Source of the DNA: Rhodamnia argentea
Lineage: Eukaryota > Streptophyta > Magnoliopsida > Myrtales > Myrtaceae
Assembly (NCBI RefSeq): GCF_020921035.1
Contig: NC_063150.1
Coordinates: 23,545,826-23,609,825, forward strand
Length of the DNA stretch: 64,000 nt
Reading direction: 5' to 3'
Within the stretch, counting starts at the first letter, position 1. Every line of letters starts with the position of its first letter. Below the pieces are notes generated by a model. The model was not told the origin of the DNA. It saw only the letters and a list, made by a program, of their open reading frames with translations, and did no database searches. A program made the translations under genes and the position numbers. This document shows positions 24,477 to 37,864 of the stretch, piece by piece.

Positions 24477-25544
24477 GAGAAGCTATCCAGCAGAAGCTAT
24501 CCAGCAATTCAACTCATGCACACGCGTCGTTAAGATCACTCGTCATCTCCACTTCTCCCTCTCTCTCTCTCTGTTACAAGCGCAGCAAAGAGAAGACACG
24601 TACAGGTAGGGCCACCAGGTTTGATCTTTTGCTTCTCCAAGACCGACGACGAAACATTTAATTGGGTAGAGAAACGACGAGCAGGGGACTCATCAGGGGG
24701 AGTGAGAGAGAGAGAGAGAGCGGGCAAGCGACGACGAAGACGATCGCTAGTCCCTCCAACACCTTTCGTTTTCTTGTTTTGCAATCAATGCTCGGTCGAT
24801 GCAACCGACGTCGTCGCCTTTCGGGTCCCTGCCAAATTTCTCTGGGGCTTCTCTGATTTATCATGAGCCCCCTCTTTTGTCTGCATTCACGAGCTTGAAT
24901 TAAATTCAGGGATGACGGAGTAAATTGCAGTTAAAAAGGGGACGAAATAGGGAAAAAGATAAGAGAGAGAATTAAAAGCTAGCCCCAAAAGGATCCAAGA
25001 AAGTACAAACTTTTTCTTACCTCTCTCCTCTTTTCCTTCTTCTTCTTCTTTTCCGCTGTTCATCATTATTGTTGTTATTTTATCTGGCAAGATTCTTCTG
25101 CTGCTGTTTTGATGCATGCCTGTTTGGTCTCTTTTCAATGCTGGCTCTCTGAACCGCCAAGAGGAAAAACAGAGCCCTTCTTTGCTGGGTTTTCTTTTCC
25201 TTCCCCTTTCGCTTATTTACTGTAAGAAGAGACGGAGGCAACTGAGAGTTAGCAGGTAGAGAGAGAAAGGGAGAGACGGAGAGAGGATACATCAGTTTTC
25301 ATGGAGTCCTATCTCGGTTTTGCTTGTGGATTCTGGGTTCTTGAGAAAATGGTGATTTTGACCGTACCACAAACCATTGTTTCCTCCTTTCTCTAGCACC
25401 CAATTCTTTCAAAAGAAAGGGAAAAAAAAATCCACAAACTTTCTTTCCTTGCTTTCCAGTGGAGCATAAAGATGATTCCGGTCTTTCCCAGATGGAATAA
25501 TCTGTGCCTGTGGCAGTTCGTGGCCAAAAACCAAGTCTTTTCAG

Positions 25545-25632
25545 GTCTCTATTCTCTCTCTCTCTCTCTCTCTCTCCCTACACAGTCACGGTCTGAGCTT
25601 GATTTAAAGCAAGCATATTTCTTCTTTTGCAG
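25545..25632 (+). other. Likely 5' UTR intron of the FLZ gene
   Basis: A donor TTCAG/GTCTCT at 25545 and an acceptor TTTTGCAG ending at 25632 enclose 88 bases with a (CT)n tract, 19 bases before the start codon. The acceptor is strong and the donor acceptable. This is a prediction. Confidence 0.5.
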
Positions 25633-25651
25633 TCTAGTCTATTAAAGAGTC

Positions 25652-26737
25652 ATGCTGAGGAAGAGATCAAGGCACACAGCACCGACACCATCAACAGCAG
25701 CAGCAGCAGCAGCAACGAAACAAGGTCTGATGGCTGACCATGGCTGTCTTCCTTCTCCAACCGGGAAAAACAGAGGAGGAAGCCCAACTCCTGCTTTCCT
25801 CACCTATCCAAAGCTATTCACTAGTAACATCACTGTCAAGTGCGAACCGGAGTTCATCATGAGCCCGACTTCCATACTCGACACCAAGCCATTTTCCCAC
25901 TTGAAGAGCTCGTTCTGGTCAGATACTGCCTCTCCCAGAATCTCGGAACCCAAAAGCATTGGCCTAGCCATTGTGGATGCTCTCAGGGACGATAATTGCT
26001 CCAAACTCGATTCACACAAACCTGAGAACTTGACTGTGCTGTTTGGCTCTCAGCTCAAGATTCAAATCCCAAAAACTCCAACTGATTTTGGCACCAAAAC
26101 TAGAAATTCCCAACTGGGGTTTTCGTCCCCAAGCCAGGGTCACTCCCCAGCAAATAAGCAAGAGGCAACTAGACCCCCTCCTGGTGGGGTTGCTTTGGCT
26201 GGCTCTATTTCAGCTAGCGACATGGAGCTCTCAGAGGACTACACTTGCGTGATCTCGCACGGGCCGAACCCGAAGACGACTCACATATTCGATGACTGCA
26301 TTGTGGAGAGCTGCTGCAGTTCGTTGTCAGAATCCGATTGGAGGAAGGAGAACGGGTTGTTTTTGGCGGATCATTGTAGGTTCCCTTCTGAGAGTTTCCT
26401 GAGCTTCTGCTACACTTGCAAGAAAAATCTTGGAGATGGAGAGGACATTTACATTTACAGGTCAGTTGAAAATTCCCCTGTCTCTGAAGCAGAGCACCTT
26501 GCTCATTTCGTCATTGCAAATTCCATGCAAACTGAAGAAATTATTTTTCTAGAATTATGCTGTTAATTGATCTGCAGCACTTGGTCTTTAGCTCATAGTT
26601 GCTTAAGTTTGTACATATGCTTCTCATGTTTCAATTTTGACCTATGAGAGGTTGGTAATTGCAGGGGGGAGAAAGCATTCTGCAGCGGCGAATGCAGATC
26701 GCAGCAAATATTGCTTGAAGAGGGCGTGGAGAATTAG
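25652..26737 (+). CDS. FCS-like zinc finger (FLZ, formerly DUF581) protein
   Basis: Two exons, 25652-26460 and 26665-26737, with GT-AG splice sites, give 293 residues. The FLZ domain is split by the intron: exon 1 ends FLSFCYTCKKNLGDGEDIYI and exon 2 continues with GEKAFCSGECRSQQILLEE, supplying the C-x2-C, FCS and C residues of the single zinc-binding site. FLZ proteins are plant adaptors that bind SnRK1 energy-sensing kinase subunits; that role is known for the family and inferred here. The long Ser/Pro-rich N-terminus with LTYPKLFTS-like and IGLAIVDALRDD-like segments fits the longer FLZ members (FLZ8/10 and MARD1-type). An Ala run (residues about 13-19) comes from a GCA repeat. The start ATG is the first in frame after the predicted leader intron. 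Readthrough of the intron would instead end at 26566 with an altered tail lacking half the zinc site. Confidence 0.93.
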
Positions 26738-28640
26738 TCTCTGCTGGCTAGCAATTGCTCTTGTCTTGAAGCTACCTGGCCTTTTTTTTTTTTTTCCCCT
26801 CCTCCTTTTCTCTGTTTTGCTATTTTTCTTTTGAAAGCCTTCTAGAGTTCTTGGAAGAACAGTCTCCCCTGTTTCCTGTCAAATTTTGCCTTTCCCTTTG
26901 TTCAGATCCTTGCAAGTACTACTTTACCTTTCAAGCCCAGAGTCCTCTGATGGGACTCCAGTTTTGTATGATCAAAATTTTGGAATGGAGTGATGATAAT
27001 TTTTAGGGAGAGCTGCTATTTTGCTAATCTTGCTGTTTGGTGTTTGTGGATGTCAACACTGGCTACACTGGCTTGCCAAGTGGGTATCATAGTCATGACA
27101 AGGATGTGTGACCAAAAGGTTGCATTATGGGGGGTGTGCTCATATCCTTTTTCTTGACAAGAGTCATGATAAGGAAAACAAAAAATAAAAATAAAAAGCA
27201 CATAGGACCAATGTTTGGCAAAAGCAAAAAGGGGGGAAGTGGGGGTAGGACCAAAGCACATAGGACCAATGATCACATCCATAGTGATTCCTCCATCACT
27301 TCTCTCTGTGGATGTGTGTGTCCTATTGTGCTTTTTGGGGGGAAGCCCCCCTTTTGTGCATTTTGCTTTACTCTGTCTCACTACTTCATGGCACAATGAT
27401 CTCAAGACTTGAGTTTAGGAGGAAAAAGAACTAGCAAATGTACAATTTTTTTTTTTTTTGGGTAAGTGGGTGATGACACCTTAGTCACTATTGAATTTTA
27501 AATGTATCTCATGAGGGCAATTCTAAAGTTGATGGTGGTGTTTTTGTTATTTGTGTTTGCGAAATGAGGGGCGAGGTATTCTCGTGTCGTGGTAAATCGA
27601 CGTGGAGTTCGATCGGATGCGTAGGCGTCTTTTTTTCCTTTTTTTTTTCCTTTTTTAATTGGAAAGCACGGTATCCCGTTTTTAATCATTTTAACTTGGG
27701 AACAATTACGCGGTCGGCGTGTTTCGCGTGGAAGTACAGCCGGCGAATTATAGGGAAATCGCATGTGAAGGATTGCGCGAAATTAGCTAGCGGTAAAAAT
27801 TTTCCATCATTGCTGATGTTTAAAAAGACTAAATGAAGATAGTTGAAAGTGATTAATTCTGTATGAGACGATGAATGCATGTTGTGCTTTGAGGCTTTGG
27901 GTGAATGTTAAACGCACCGTTTCCATGTGCAAATTTTACTCCACTCAAATCCAAACATTCCTTTAACAAAAAAAAAAAATCCAAATATTTCGAATTAAAA
28001 AAATAACTGGGTTTATATGATATTTTATAGTTACGAATTAGAACATGACAAAAATACTTAGTGCAAATTTTTTTTTTTCGGTCAAAAGTTAGTGGGTAAT
28101 TTAAATGGATTGGGAAAGCATCATTTAGCCTCATTGTTACATGAAATTTCACTCTGAAAAGAAGGGTGATGAATTTGAACAAAAGTTCTCGAATTTGACG
28201 TGGAACGAATAAAATTCTTTGACCATAATGGAACCAAAGCTTGAAACCCACGTGAGTGAACTTTCTCAATTTGTAGAATCAAAGGTGCTTTTTGTGGTTT
28301 GTAGTTATCCGGGCACTTCTATAGATCTTTGAGGATCCCGTGCTTCGGAGATCGGTGACCCTTGGATCAAAATCTCCATCGCCTCTTAAAAAGTCTTTGG
28401 AGTAAATCTGAGGTACGATATTTCGTACGTGAGACGCGGCACAATTCACTAGGTTACGATATTTTCTGGTCGTTCGATCAGTGCCTTGAGGGACTACAGA
28501 AAATCCTTATCGTCACCGTCAAATTTAGCAAAGTCACATCTTTGACGTGGCACAAAATTTACATGTTGCTTCGATGGACTTCTAAGTTAGCAAATTAGGA
28601 AGCAATCACTAGTCGGCCCCCTTTATTACCTATTGCTAAT
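26738..28640. other. 3' region of the FLZ gene and intergenic DNA
   Basis: Likely 3' UTR to about 27000. At 27196 and 27254 there are two direct copies of AAAGCACATAGGACCAATG, with a near inverted copy around 27320-27335. Frames on both strands at 27016-27405 are shadows of this repeat. No gene was recognised. Confidence 0.45.
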
Positions 28641-28659
28641 GTACGGGCTTGGGCTGTTA

Positions 28660-28720
28660 TTATGGCCCGACCCGATGATCCGACCAGGCCAGGCCGGGCC
28701 AGCCCAGCCCATTGATCACC
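28660..28720 (+). promoter_or_regulatory. GGGCC/AGCCCA-rich proximal promoter
   Basis: A cluster of GGCCCG, GGGCCAGCCCAGCCCAT and related motifs lies about 110-170 bases before the start codon of the next gene. Such site II-type (TGGGCC/GCCCA) motifs are typical TCP-binding promoter elements of broadly expressed plant genes. Function here is inferred. Confidence 0.4.
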
Positions 28721-28826
28721 AGTACGTCGCCGCTAAATCAGGGCACATCGGCTGAACTACGTGACCGGAGCGACCCAGAGAAGAAGACGATTGTCGCCAA
28801 TCTGAAGCGACTTCTGCCGACGAGCG

Positions 28827-31800
28827 ATGGCGGAAGTTTTCGTGGAGCTCGAGCAGGTTCTCAGGTCCAAAAAGGTACCGTTGAGGGACTTCGCCTTTCC
28901 CTCTCCGATGTACGCTTTCGTTTAAAGTGTCTGATTTCGCAGTTACTGCCAGTAATCTACCACCCATGATTCCTCCTATTAAAGCTTGGATTGAGCTACA
29001 TTTAACTTTCCGAACGTTGAACCTAAGCGCATGTCAAATTCTTGGCTGTTTAGCGTCTGCTGTTGGGGGCGAATTTTGGTTTTTGATCGCGCAAAAAGAC
29101 CCGACTTTGAGCGACTATTGTGGATCGAATAGTCGGTCAGAGTCGAGTGTCTACTTTACTTCTGCATGGTGGAGGAAGACGGAGTGCATTAGGACTGATG
29201 ATTGCAATCTTGTTGGATCAGTTTTGAATTCTCATTTATCTGCTTAGGTGACAATGACTCTTGAAGAAGCCAATCTTCTGTCGGGATGCAAGTCGAAAGC
29301 TTTGAACAGTTTCGCGTATGGCTTTGCGTTTACCACTGCCATCGCATCGGCAGGTTCACATTTCGCCTCAGCTTACAATTCTTTTGAAGTTTCTGTTGGA
29401 AACACTCAAAAATGCCATGTAGGCATCTGTTAGGCAAAGGATCTAGATTACGTGTATTTGTATAGGTGATTACGGCATAAATAATTAGATGTAAAAGTAA
29501 TAGATGACTGAGGACGCAATCTAGTTGTGATCCACCATTTTCAAGGTCATGACAATTTGGGCTGGGTAGTAATCTCCTCCTCCACATCTTATCCAATTGC
29601 ATGAGAGAACGAAAGGTGGGGGAAATAATATAAACTTGCGGAAAGACTCCGTCGACATGTTGATTGCATATTCCTAGAACCCCGGATTTCAAGTAAAAAT
29701 CAACTGTATTATATTCTTCAAATACAGAATGCAAGTGCGTATGGTTGATACATGGTTGGCTACACAGAGTAACAGTGTGTCAGATTCACATCGATGCATC
29801 GGATGATTATCAATGCCACTGTACACTAGACTGACTAACAGCAGCATATCTACTTTAGAGCAAAACTTTCAGTCATTTTTGTTCCGTCAGGTCTTTGATT
29901 ATTGTACAATACACCTGATTGAAGATTACGGTATGAGATATGCAGATTTAGAAATTTGGTTTTATGTTATCACAGGAATTTCACATCACATATATGCCAA
30001 GATCCTATTTAGAGAGATTTTACCTCAGTGTATTGAAATGCCTTCTAATTGTGCTTGTGTTGCTTAATTACGAGTCAATGCAACTTGGTTCTAGTTAATT
30101 TCAGAACATATATGCTGCCATTTTAGTGTCCTGTACTTGGCGCTGGTTACCCGAAAAACTATCTTTTTTATGTTAAAACACCTACTGGCCAGCATCACCA
30201 GTCACTACCCCAAGTTGAGTGCTTCAAAGAAAGAAAACATTCTCCAAAATTAGAAAAGACAATCATTTTTGTTGAGCGACTATCCTGATGAACTCTAAGT
30301 AGAGTATAACCAAAAAGGTTTTTTGTAGAAAAAGACAATCATGTTTGTTGAGCGACTATCCTGATGAACTCTAAGTAGAGTATAACCAAAAAGGTTTTTT
30401 GGGAAAGAATCTCACTCACCTTGCCCTTTTTTTTTTTTTTGGGGGGGGGGGGGTGGGGCAACTCACATTGTCATTGAGCATTTCTAACTGAGTTACACTG
30501 GGCTTTTACAATTTCTAGTATTCTTCAATGAGTCTTGATGGTTCAACATTTAGATTGTAGTTTTCCAATTGTTTTACTTTAGGAAAGTAGATTCATGTTA
30601 AGAGTGGTAGACCTAGGAAGAAAGTTAAGCAATGACAGTGGTGTGACTATCTATTTTTAGATGTTGACCTGTTGGAGAATCAACAGAAGAAGAAACTCTG
30701 CCATTGTTAGCAAAATGGCAACAGATTTAGTACGAATTCGTCATTAAGAAGTGAAATGATAACCATTGTAAAATAAATGAGGGATGTCTTATGAATGGCA
30801 AAGCCCAATATTACGAATTACTTTGGTTAATGTACAGTGTGCGATACGAGAAAAAGCATTTGAGAGGGAGACCTAAGTTGCCATGTGGCCTTTCAAAGCT
30901 CGAAAGCCCTATTCATAGCCCTGAAAAGAGCTCTATATGGGCTTTCTCCGCGTACAGGAAAATATCCACTTATCATGGCAAATGGGCTTTCTTGAGTGAT
31001 TTCATGTTTTTTTTGTTAGGACGGTAGTTTAGAATTCTTGAGGGGCTCCAGCCCCCACTCTTCTCCTCTTTTCTTTCTATGGTAGTCTCTTGATGGTCAG
31101 CACATTTCTGCAGCTACAGGGAGGTTAAATCCTTTGCTACGTGTTTGCCTGTCAGGAGGTAAAGGGACTTCTCATGTTGATATTGGTCATTTAGTTGATA
31201 GCTTTATTTTGGCACTAAATGTTACTTCATTTTCTGTGTAGGATCCGCTTTTGCCTGTGGAGTATGGAGATTGTCTAAGTCATTAGATTCATGTGCTGAC
31301 CATATACTTGCACTACATGGCAGTCGGATGCAAGAGGAACTAGCAAATATGTAATTTTGCTCTGAAGAATTTTTTGAATGCCATGCTGGGCTCTTCCAGT
31401 GTTTGCTCTACACTTAAGCTTTTTTAATGTCACTAAAGAAAATGTCAGGACCTGTGATTTCTGTTCTAAAGCGAGTACTAAAACCTAGCTGAGTGAGATT
31501 ATTAGAAGCAACTTGAGTCATGTTGCTCCCAATTTACTTAAAAAACAGTTCATGCATATGCTCCATAATCAAGACGTAATGATTTCTACGGTGGGGAGTG
31601 TAAGTATTTTTTAATATTTTGAAATTTTGGTAAGAGCGTCTAGCTTGTATTGGGATGTTCAAATAGTTTCTGAATAGCCTAAAAATAATAAGCCTTCCCT
31701 TTTTTTATATTTATAGGGTCTTATGACTACTTTAAAAAAAAAATTGGTATCTCTATGGTGCACAGTTATTTTGCATTTTCATTGTGCTCTTAAGTAAAAT

Positions 31801-33631
31801 TCATGAGAAATGGTATCTTCATTTTTGGAAGTCAAGAAAACACATGCCAAAGTGCTGCTTTATTGTCATGTTTCTAGACACGTGGGGTCTTCAGCAATAT
31901 TTGTCTATCCCTTTCTCTGCTGCCATACTAATGCTATGTGGATTCATTGTCAGTGATTGTCATTGTCGACTGCTTTGGACTCACTAAGAAGTTCATCATT
32001 GTTGTGTATTATGTGAAAATAATGAATGGTTCGTTTGTTATGATGTTTGGCCTTTAGGTGATATCCTTAAAAGCACACCAACCAAAGATTGAGTTTTGTC
32101 TTAAACCTGAAGTCTTCATTTGTCACCGCGTTTAGTTTTCATGCATCTTAATCAAAGTTTTAAACATGCATGCACTGCCCTAGTGCACAGGCTCATTCAC
32201 ATGGCGCTTCCATGCACATGCTTTGAAAATGCGAACTTCAGGAAGATGTAACGAGCTCCTGTTTATTTGTTGACGCAGAAACACACTAGTGTGAGCTTGA
32301 TATTAAAACACTAGGTTAATTTCATCTTTGGTCATTCATGGCACTTTAAGACCTTTTTGCCAGTTATTGTCAGATAGGCTAATATTTAATTCGATAACTT
32401 CTACATGATCATGAGATGTGAGGAATCACTAGAAGTATTGATATGTGCAAAAGATGGATGAATTACAGAAGTGTCATTCATTTGCACTTGCAAATTCAAT
32501 ATGCATGTGTTTTTATCCTCGCCATTCCACCTATTGTACTAATGTTGTAACTCCACATTTGTGATAGGATGGATTGTTAATGTCTGGTCCTTTGCTTCAT
32601 TCAATACACTTTATTTTGTGTAATTTAGACTGGCGCATGCATTCATAGCCAGTTTCTTAAGTTTCATCGTTTAATTTGCCACAGCATAGTGAGGAAATAT
32701 CATCATGATCCAGGCAAAATACGGCTTCTAGCGAGGCATTTCTATTCGGAGCAAGTGTTCGACGATTCCAATTCAGATCAACCAAGGTTGAGGTGGCGCT
32801 ACCGGAATAGTTTTGGCGATGCTGCTGCTTATGGCCAGTTGACCAATGAGACTGACATCCACAGTGGGAGGAATCCACAGCTGGATGATTATGACTTAAA
32901 CAGAAATATGGGGAACAATTCGTATGGCAATCCCCAGAATGACTCCAAAACCATCTCGGTTGACTTCCCAAGTAACTCTGACATCGAAAGGGCAGACTCA
33001 GAGTTGAAGTGGAATTCTGTGAGTAAAGCAACCAGCCTTTTTTCTCGGGTATTATTTTACTGCCTATTTCTGAGTGTAATTTTTCAATAGCTTAAGGCAT
33101 AATCCGTTTACCGTTAAGAAAGATTCCCTGATGCACATAAGTTTTGATTATGGAAAGTCTCTATTAATTAAGCTTGTCTAAGTTCTGCTGCCATAGTGTA
33201 GGAGAAGATCCTGGGCAAATTAGTTTCAATGGCGGAAAATACATAATTGAAAGCTTGTGTAATCAATACAGGATTATAGAAGGAAGACAGTAATATTGCG
33301 AACCCACGCTGCATTACTTGCACTGATTTTTATGAAGAAAATTCCCAAATAATCTAAATTGATCACCTTTTTTAGTTGAGAGTCATTTTCTGTATTAAAT
33401 AGTCAGGTGCAATCCGATTTAAATGAAATACCGGCTACCAAGGAGGCCTTTTCTGCCTACTTTCCTGCATACAAGAACATGCTACCCTCAATTCCATGAA
33501 ACATTGAATTATGTGACAAATGTTTTATAATGACCACAACCAGATTTGCGGTGGGCTGTTCCATTGGACACTATGCAAGGAAACAAACACAGCACCACCA
33601 CCACCCCCACCACCTCCCCAAAGTCCCTAAC

Positions 33632-33662
<31 letters not shown>

Positions 33663-34334
33663 AATCTCAGTGAAGGCTTTGTATAAAAACATTAATGGTT
33701 ACGGCCGCTTCCTCAAGGGAAGCGAAACGTCTTGTCGCATCATCTCCTAGCGGTTGCAACTAGTTAATACCAACTGGTGTGTTAAAGGGGAATCTGCTGT
33801 CAGCAGCCTTGTTTAACTGCCGTGAATATGTGAGAACATCACCGCCGTACATTCCTCCATTACACTGAATCTTTATGTCTGTCATTTAGACCTCTCTTTC
33901 CATACCATCAACACGAATCATCTTAGCTTTTGAGCCTCTCCTAATGGTGTATATTGCCATATGAAGATGACGAGTAACAGTCGCTTGTTTTGTTAACAAT
34001 TAGAATTGTTGATGCGTCATGCTCTTCCGAAGTTTGAGATTTGATAGCTGTTATCTGTTATTAATATGACACCATCATTTCGTGGACTAAATTTTGAGAA
34101 GTTCTTTGCTTCTTCCCTACTCCATTCAATTTATGGTTAATATTGGTCCAACTCATCTCATTATAGGCGAGCTATGGAGTTGACGTGATTGGCGACCCCC
34201 TTGATTGTATTTTTGGAGGTATGATGACAAAAGAGGAGATTTGTCATCCAGTGAATAAAGTTCCTCCACAAAGCCACAGAAGATCAAGGCGCAAACGTCG
34301 CACGCGACAGCTGGAGGTTTCTCTTAATACTTAG
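28827..34334 (+). CDS. Conserved-looking plant protein of unknown function, five exons
   Basis: Exons 28827-28874, 29248-29353, 31242-31350, 32685-33018 and 34167-34334 join in frame through GT-AG introns to give 254 residues. The start is MAEVFVELEQVLRSKK. Exons 2-3 encode an amphipathic/hydrophobic region (SFAYGFAFTTAIASAG, then WRLSKSLDSCADHILALHG) that could be one or two membrane-touching helices. Exon 4 is polar (EQVFDDSNSDQPRLRWRYRN), with an Asn/Asp-rich low-complexity part. The C-terminus is very basic (SHRRSRRKRRTRQLE), like a nuclear-localisation or nucleic-acid-binding patch. Phase consistency across all four junctions and the absence of stops support a real gene. I do not recognise the family. 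A last extra exon after GCTGGAG/GTTTCT cannot be excluded. Intron 2 (1.9 kb) contains the 75-base tandem repeat at 30251-30401. Confidence 0.8.
30251..30401. repeat. 75-base tandem repeat, two copies
   Basis: The unit beginning TAGAAAAGACAATCATTTT and ending AAAAAGGTTTTTTG occurs twice back to back with only one or two differences, inside intron 2 of the five-exon gene. Near-identity implies a recent duplication. Confidence 0.9.
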
Positions 34335-37300
34335 CCTGATGCAACTCTCTGCTGTTTGTAGTCTAGGGGAGGTTCAAGATGCAGATTCTTTTAAGCTGTT
34401 GAAGGTTTTTGATGAGCCACATGACCTTCGGCATGTGGAAGGACTTAATAATTCATTCATGGGTAGATTTTTATTGACCTGGAGGTTCTCTTATGTCTAA
34501 GGTTGCTGGACTGTACAGCAACTGGTGGTAGCTCTTCCCTTTCCGATTTCAGTTCCTAATGTTGATTGGATCTGTGTGTACTAAATCACCTCGACTAACC
34601 AAGAAAGAAAATTAACATATCGAGATGTCTTGTTGTGACTAAAACTGCTAGTTCTGCGAAATGGTGGTGATGAAACACAGTTGCAGCATGGTTGAATCGA
34701 ATTGAGACCATTGTGATGGACCTGCTGGCCAGATTGAGAAGATTTTCCAAGTCAAGTAACTGCTTCACCAGTCCTTTGTTAGAGAAGGATTTTTCGGTTA
34801 TCCTGGGTAGTTTGGGATTCATTCACTTGGTGGACATAGTTTTTCTTTTTGCACCTCTTCCACCTTATTCTATCCTGAAGTGTTGCACTTTTCATTTACC
34901 CATTTCACCTAATTTTTAATGTTCAAAGCCCATTGTCTAGCCAAACAAATTATTTGCTTCTCTTTGTGACTCCTTGCCTGTGACTTCTGAGGCTAGATCA
35001 AACCGCTATATAGTTCATCCTTTTGGCTGGTCTGGATTGCGAATCCAAATATTTTGAAAAACAGAGCGCCTATGGCTTAGTTTTGTGGCCAGACACCAGT
35101 GGCAGTTGGAAACTCTCTAGCTATTGTACTGATTATTGATCAATGAACCGAGTTGCCTTCTGTCAAAGATACGTTAAGAGGAGAATAGCTGTTCCTTTCG
35201 ACCAATCATGCATGGGTTATGCCATGTCATTTTCAAGCTTCAGAGTTTCTTAACCAGGTGTCCTTTTACTTGCCTCACGGAAGATTCATTGCTGACTGAA
35301 TTTGATTTATAGAATGGTGCGTTTGAACGTGTTGGGACAATGCTCGAGGTGATCGACTTATCTAGACTTCCGACAAGGTTTTAAATTCGCGTTGCTGGCA
35401 TGTAAACGGCTATGAAACCTTTTGAGCATACCTATCACAAATCTTTCGGTCAAGACAGAGAGAAAGTTAGTCCGTGGTGGTTCGTCGATGCGGTTCGGAT
35501 CAGTCCATGGGAGCATCGGTAGCATGGAAGGCGCGGCGCGCGTCGCGATTCGCAAGTAAAAGGTTGCTGTCCCTGTCGTCTCCATTGAAGACCCCACCTC
35601 ACGCGCTAGGCATAAAGAAGTGTGGTCTTTGTTTCTTCTTGATCAGTGATCCTCGTTTTTGTTGGTTTTGTCTTGGATTTTCCTGGGGGGATTGCAAAAT
35701 GCTCTTCATGTGTCTTTTCTAGGAAACATCCTCGCAGCTTCATGCATTTGTGATCGCACGTACCGATCACTGTCGATCGAGCGAACGGTTGAACATGGCC
35801 ACTCCTGTTCCGTATTCACCAGGAACTCCCATGTAGCATTTGAATACGAAACTATTGAAGTACCGTATCTTTTAGCTTTCTGTGGCACTTAAAAATGCCC
35901 TGCAAATTTCAGTACTCCCCACGCTGTATGCTCCAAGCATCTTGCTCTGCTTACGGCTCTTGTGGGAATTTTGCATTCAACACCCCGTCCGCGGATTCAC
36001 GAGTTAATATAGGCAAACAACGACGGCACAATACGTTTTTTTTTTCGACTTTTGGGCAATAGCAATGCGATCGCGTGGCGTCGTTGTGATCCCTATATCT
36101 CATAACAGATAGTCATCATCTTGTATGGTTATTATGGTTAACTTTTTTGGGGATTGATCGGCTTAGATCGAGGGCGAGTCATTTACGGATACTATCGGGA
36201 TATGATCCGCTCCAGTTAATAAGTAGTATGGGACGAACCAGATTCATACCGAAACTAACGTGAGCATAGAGTGATCGCGATGTGCAAGTACATTGACGAG
36301 GTGGCATGAGGAAGTTTTGCAACATCCCAAAATCTCATGTCGGATCCTTCTGGGTGGCTTGGTTCACATAGATCGGGCCAGATTGTCGCAATCATGAAAC
36401 CCGTCGAGTGACACGCTCCCATGACATGGTCTTGCTCCGCGACTACCTCGTGCGGGACATCGATTGTGTCGTAGCGAATCGATCATACTCCGGACTCGGG
36501 CCACTGAAGTCCCATCAAAGCTATTATTACTCTTACTTTGCCCCGATCCATATCATCCGCGAGCCTGGTTCACAAAATCACCGTTGATCGAACCGACAAA
36601 AGTTTGAAACATAAGTACGGGAAGCAAAACTGAAGTGTCTTTTCCCAAGCACATCATAAATAAGTTGATGGTGCAGTTCAGACTTACCGGTTGAGGAGAC
36701 CTTGCAAAGCTTCGTAACACGCCGTTGATTTCTTCCTCTTCAGAATTTACGCGCTCGACCCAAATTCAATGTTTCTTTTTCAATTCAAGAAACACGAGAA
36801 ATTCTCCGTTTATTTCTTTCAAAATAAATAATTTAAAAAATAATTATTATTATTATTTTCATTATGAACATCAATTTATGTCTCTATATTTTCGTGAACG
36901 ATGCAAATGTTTATTCGTTTATTCAGTTTTGTTAGCAATATAAACTATCATTTCAAGAAATAAATAGAGTTATTTTGAGATAGAATGGTTGTCTTTCCCT
37001 TCTCGAGTTAATAATTACAATTACATGATTACGCATAAATCCAAATCGTAATTAAACTAGAAGCATAAATTCTCATCGGAGTCGATAACTCAATGATCCG
37101 CGTGATTTGTGAGCGATCGAGTCTTAGACTAATCAATCTACAATGCATCGTCAGCACTTCCAATTGCTTACGTTCTTCTTGGGGGCGGTTTGTAAAAAGT
37201 CAAAGAAATACGCAGAATAGCAATTTGCCAGCAATAATTTGATCAATTCTATATTTAATTAGTATAATAATATGCTTTGGATATTCTTTTTTCTAATCAT

Positions 37301-37600
37301 TTTATTTGATATATAAACTGAGATATACATATATACCCCTGCGTGACCGCCACTCAAAAATCAATGCCTTTTTAGCCAGGGGCTTTTGGTCATCTCAATC
37401 ATAGCTTACGCCGTCGTTTTCGTGCGAAGCACCTTCCAAAAAGTGAACAAAAAAAGCAATTTCGATCGATGGGAGATTTTGCGACAATTGTATGGAGTCG
37501 AAAGCCTCAGCTATTCAAAGGCAAGAATCTTATCAACAATTGGAGTTGTAAAGAGAAGAAATAAAATAAAAAATAAAGTAAAATAAAATAAAATAAAATA
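34335..37600. other. 3' region of the five-exon gene and intergenic DNA
   Basis: The 3' UTR probably ends before 35300. From about 35350 to 36700 the DNA is richer in GC and CG, but the frames at 35358-35597 (-) and 35474-35892 (+) share no family features. A (TAAAA)n run at 37570-37602 precedes the GA microsatellite. Nothing else could be supported. Confidence 0.4.
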
Positions 37601-37604
37601 AAAA

Positions 37605-37609
<5 letters not shown>

Positions 37610-37661
<52 letters not shown>
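37610..37661. repeat. (GA)n microsatellite
   Basis: About 26 uninterrupted GA units following a TAAAA repeat. Confidence 0.95.
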
Positions 37662-37666
<5 letters not shown>

Positions 37667-37864
37667 ACCCTTTTTCATTCTATAATTGATCAAGTTGTCC
37701 CCATTGTCCACTGAATTCATATTTTATTCACATATTTTAAGTCCCTATTATGTCTTGCAAATTGGGGTTTCTGCATGCAAATGCTAAAATCTAAATATTC
37801 ACTTTATGGTTTACTTCCAAACTGGGTCTTTATATTTATATATTAAATGGTAATGGATTCCACG

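Noticed and set aside
24536..25292. Several frames of 60-83 codons on both strands before the FLZ gene
   Set aside because: They arise from GA/CT repeats in the leader and promoter and share no family motif.
32657..33031. 124-codon - strand frame
   Set aside because: Antisense to exon 4 of the five-exon gene, whose + frame and splice sites are consistent.
35358..35892. Possible small gene in a GC-richer patch
   Set aside because: Overlapping frames on both strands with no motif, splice partner or homology that I can recognise.
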